Source: Betaproteobacteria bacterium (lineage in GTDB: Bacteria; Pseudomonadota; Gammaproteobacteria; Burkholderiales; Burkholderiaceae_C). From it: a stretch of DNA of 64,000 bases. The position numbers and the translations under genes were made by a program. The notes under the pieces are model-generated. The model saw nothing but the letters and a program-made list of their open reading frames with translations. It was not told where the DNA came from and did not search any database. The stretch lies in the NCBI GenBank assembly GCA_016716535.1, contig JADJWD010000002.1:434001-498000 (forward strand). The letters are read 5' to 3'. Shown in pieces: positions 63,227 through 64,000 of this stretch; position 1 is the stretch's first letter; every line of letters begins with the position of its first letter.

Positions 63227-64000
63227 CTAGAGCCCCAGCCGCGGCAGCGGCGCGGCGAGCGCGCGCTTCAGCGTCTCGGCGCTGTCGGCGAGGTGGGCGC
63301 GCGTGTCGGCGTCGATGTCGGTGCGGCGCGCCGCCGTCTCCAGCCGCGGCAGCAGCGTGCGCGCCTGGTCGCGCAGCACGGCGCGCGCGTCGACGCGCGG
63401 GGCCGGCCGCAGCGCCATGAAGGCGAGCCGGTTCAGGTGCTCGCGCTGCAACTCGCGCCGCGCCGGCGTGATCGCCCCGCCGCTGGCGAGTTCGCCCCAC
63501 ACGTCGTTCATCAGCCGGTCGTACAGCTCGCGCAGTTGCAGCGCCTCGGCCGGGTGGTCGTACTTGCCGACGTTGTCGAGCACGCGCTGCGCGACCCACT
63601 CGCTCATCAGGTAGCCGAGCACGGCGCGCTGCAGTTCGAGCAGCCGGCCGGGCAGCGAGTAGTCGGTGGGCGCGCCGATCTCGGCCCGCTCGAGGTAGTC
63701 GGGGGCCAGCCGCCGCTGCAGCGGCGCCGAGATCTTCAACCCGTCGGCGGCCAGCACGGCGCTGCCGATCACCTCGAGCGCGGCGCGTTGCAGCGAGGCC
63801 GGCACCGGCTGCAGCGGGTCGCGCCCGCTGCCGGGGTAGTCGCGCAGCGTGCGCACGCCGCCGACCTGACGCACCAGCACGCCCACGGCGCGCGCCGCGT
63901 CGCCGAGCGCGTAGTTCAGCGAGCGGCGCAGCACCGCGTAGTCGCGGTCGGGCGAAAGCGGGCGTGTCTCCTGGCGGCGGAAGAGGTCGCGCGCGATCTC
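63227..64000 (-). CDS. zinc-dependent metalloprotease, C-terminal part (start outside window)
   Basis: The frame is open to the window edge, so 257 C-terminal residues are seen. The segment EIARDLFRRQETRPLSPDRDYAVLRRSLNYALGDAARAVGVLVRQVGGVRTLRDYPGS-type text and DYLERAEIGAPTDYS resemble the end of DUF4953/DUF5117 exported metalloproteases. The catalytic HExxH would lie upstream outside the window. The protein ends LPRLGL. I cannot judge substrate. Confidence 0.65.
   Translation of the reverse strand, partial: EIARDLFRRQETRPLSPDRDYAVLRRSLNYALGDAARAVGVLVRQVGGVRTLRDYPGSGRDPLQPVPASLQRAALEVIGSAVLAADGLKISAPLQRRLAPDYLERAEIGAPTDYSLPGRLLELQRAVLGYLMSEWVAQRVLDNVGKYDHPAEALQLRELYDRLMNDVWGELASGGAITPARRELQREHLNRLAFMALRPAPRVDARAVLRDQARTLLPRLETAARRTDIDADTRAHLADSAETLKRALAAPLPRLGL

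Overview
The window is about 69-70% GC and has the gene content and order of a betaproteobacterium of the order Burkholderiales, most like the Rubrivivax/Methylibium/Leptothrix group. The evidence is the gyrA-pheA-tyrA-aroA/cmk-rpsA-ihfB-lapA-lapB-waaC block, ompA-ubiG-gph followed by a tmRNA gene with tag ANDERFALAA, and the REP-like repeat built on CCGTTCGGGCTGAGCTTGTC. No database search was possible. Names rest on motifs, lengths and context read from the sequence.

Layout. 1-5 kb: end of a small protein, a patatin-like lipase, a ComEA-like protein, and divergent heptosyltransferase and DUF4254/WaaC genes. 5-16.6 kb: housekeeping block on the minus strand (lapB, lapA, ihfB, rpsA, a fused aroA-cmk, tyrA, pheA, a DUF2059 gene, gyrA). 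16.9-19.5 kb: ompA, ubiG, gph, ssrA. 19.5-51.5 kb: an accessory stress and envelope island with cardiolipin-synthase-like PLD, YihY, SDRs, two hybrid histidine kinases, YqjD/YqjE/GlsB-type small membrane proteins, a YqjK-lipocalin fusion, YetF, DUF2383, an outer-membrane barrel, a BON lipoprotein, KatE catalase, a hemerythrin, and a minus-strand glycan operon (two GT9 heptosyltransferases, GmhB-type phosphatase, GT4 enzymes, DUF2334). 51.8 kb: an rpoN (sigma-54) gene. 53-64 kb: ordinary chromosome with GNAT, HD-GYP-like protein, acyl-CoA synthetase, a frameshifted MurA-like gene, ybaK, DUF2059, plsY, RidA, a LytTR two-component system and the end of a metalloprotease.

Main observation. Nearly every transcription unit of the 21-51.5 kb island, and rpoN itself, is preceded by a close match to the sigma-54 -24/-12 promoter (TGGCACG-N4-TTGC, with GG and GC exactly 10 nt apart). 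I count 12 good matches and a few weaker ones, most of them in back-to-back divergent pairs. The site before rpoN is a perfect match. I infer a self-amplifying local RpoN regulon controlling a set of stress and envelope genes that elsewhere (for example in Pseudomonas) are associated with other stress sigma factors. No sigma-54 activator (AAA+ enhancer-binding protein) is encoded in the window.

Other points: a 275-bp nested three-arm palindrome between convergent genes at 27.0-27.3 kb; a 133-bp almost pure G tract at 49.4 kb that cuts off both katE and a convergent glycosyltransferase and looks like an assembly artefact; a GT4 gene that has lost its donor-binding core; and GATCGG-rich repeat tails on two genes of the glycan operon.
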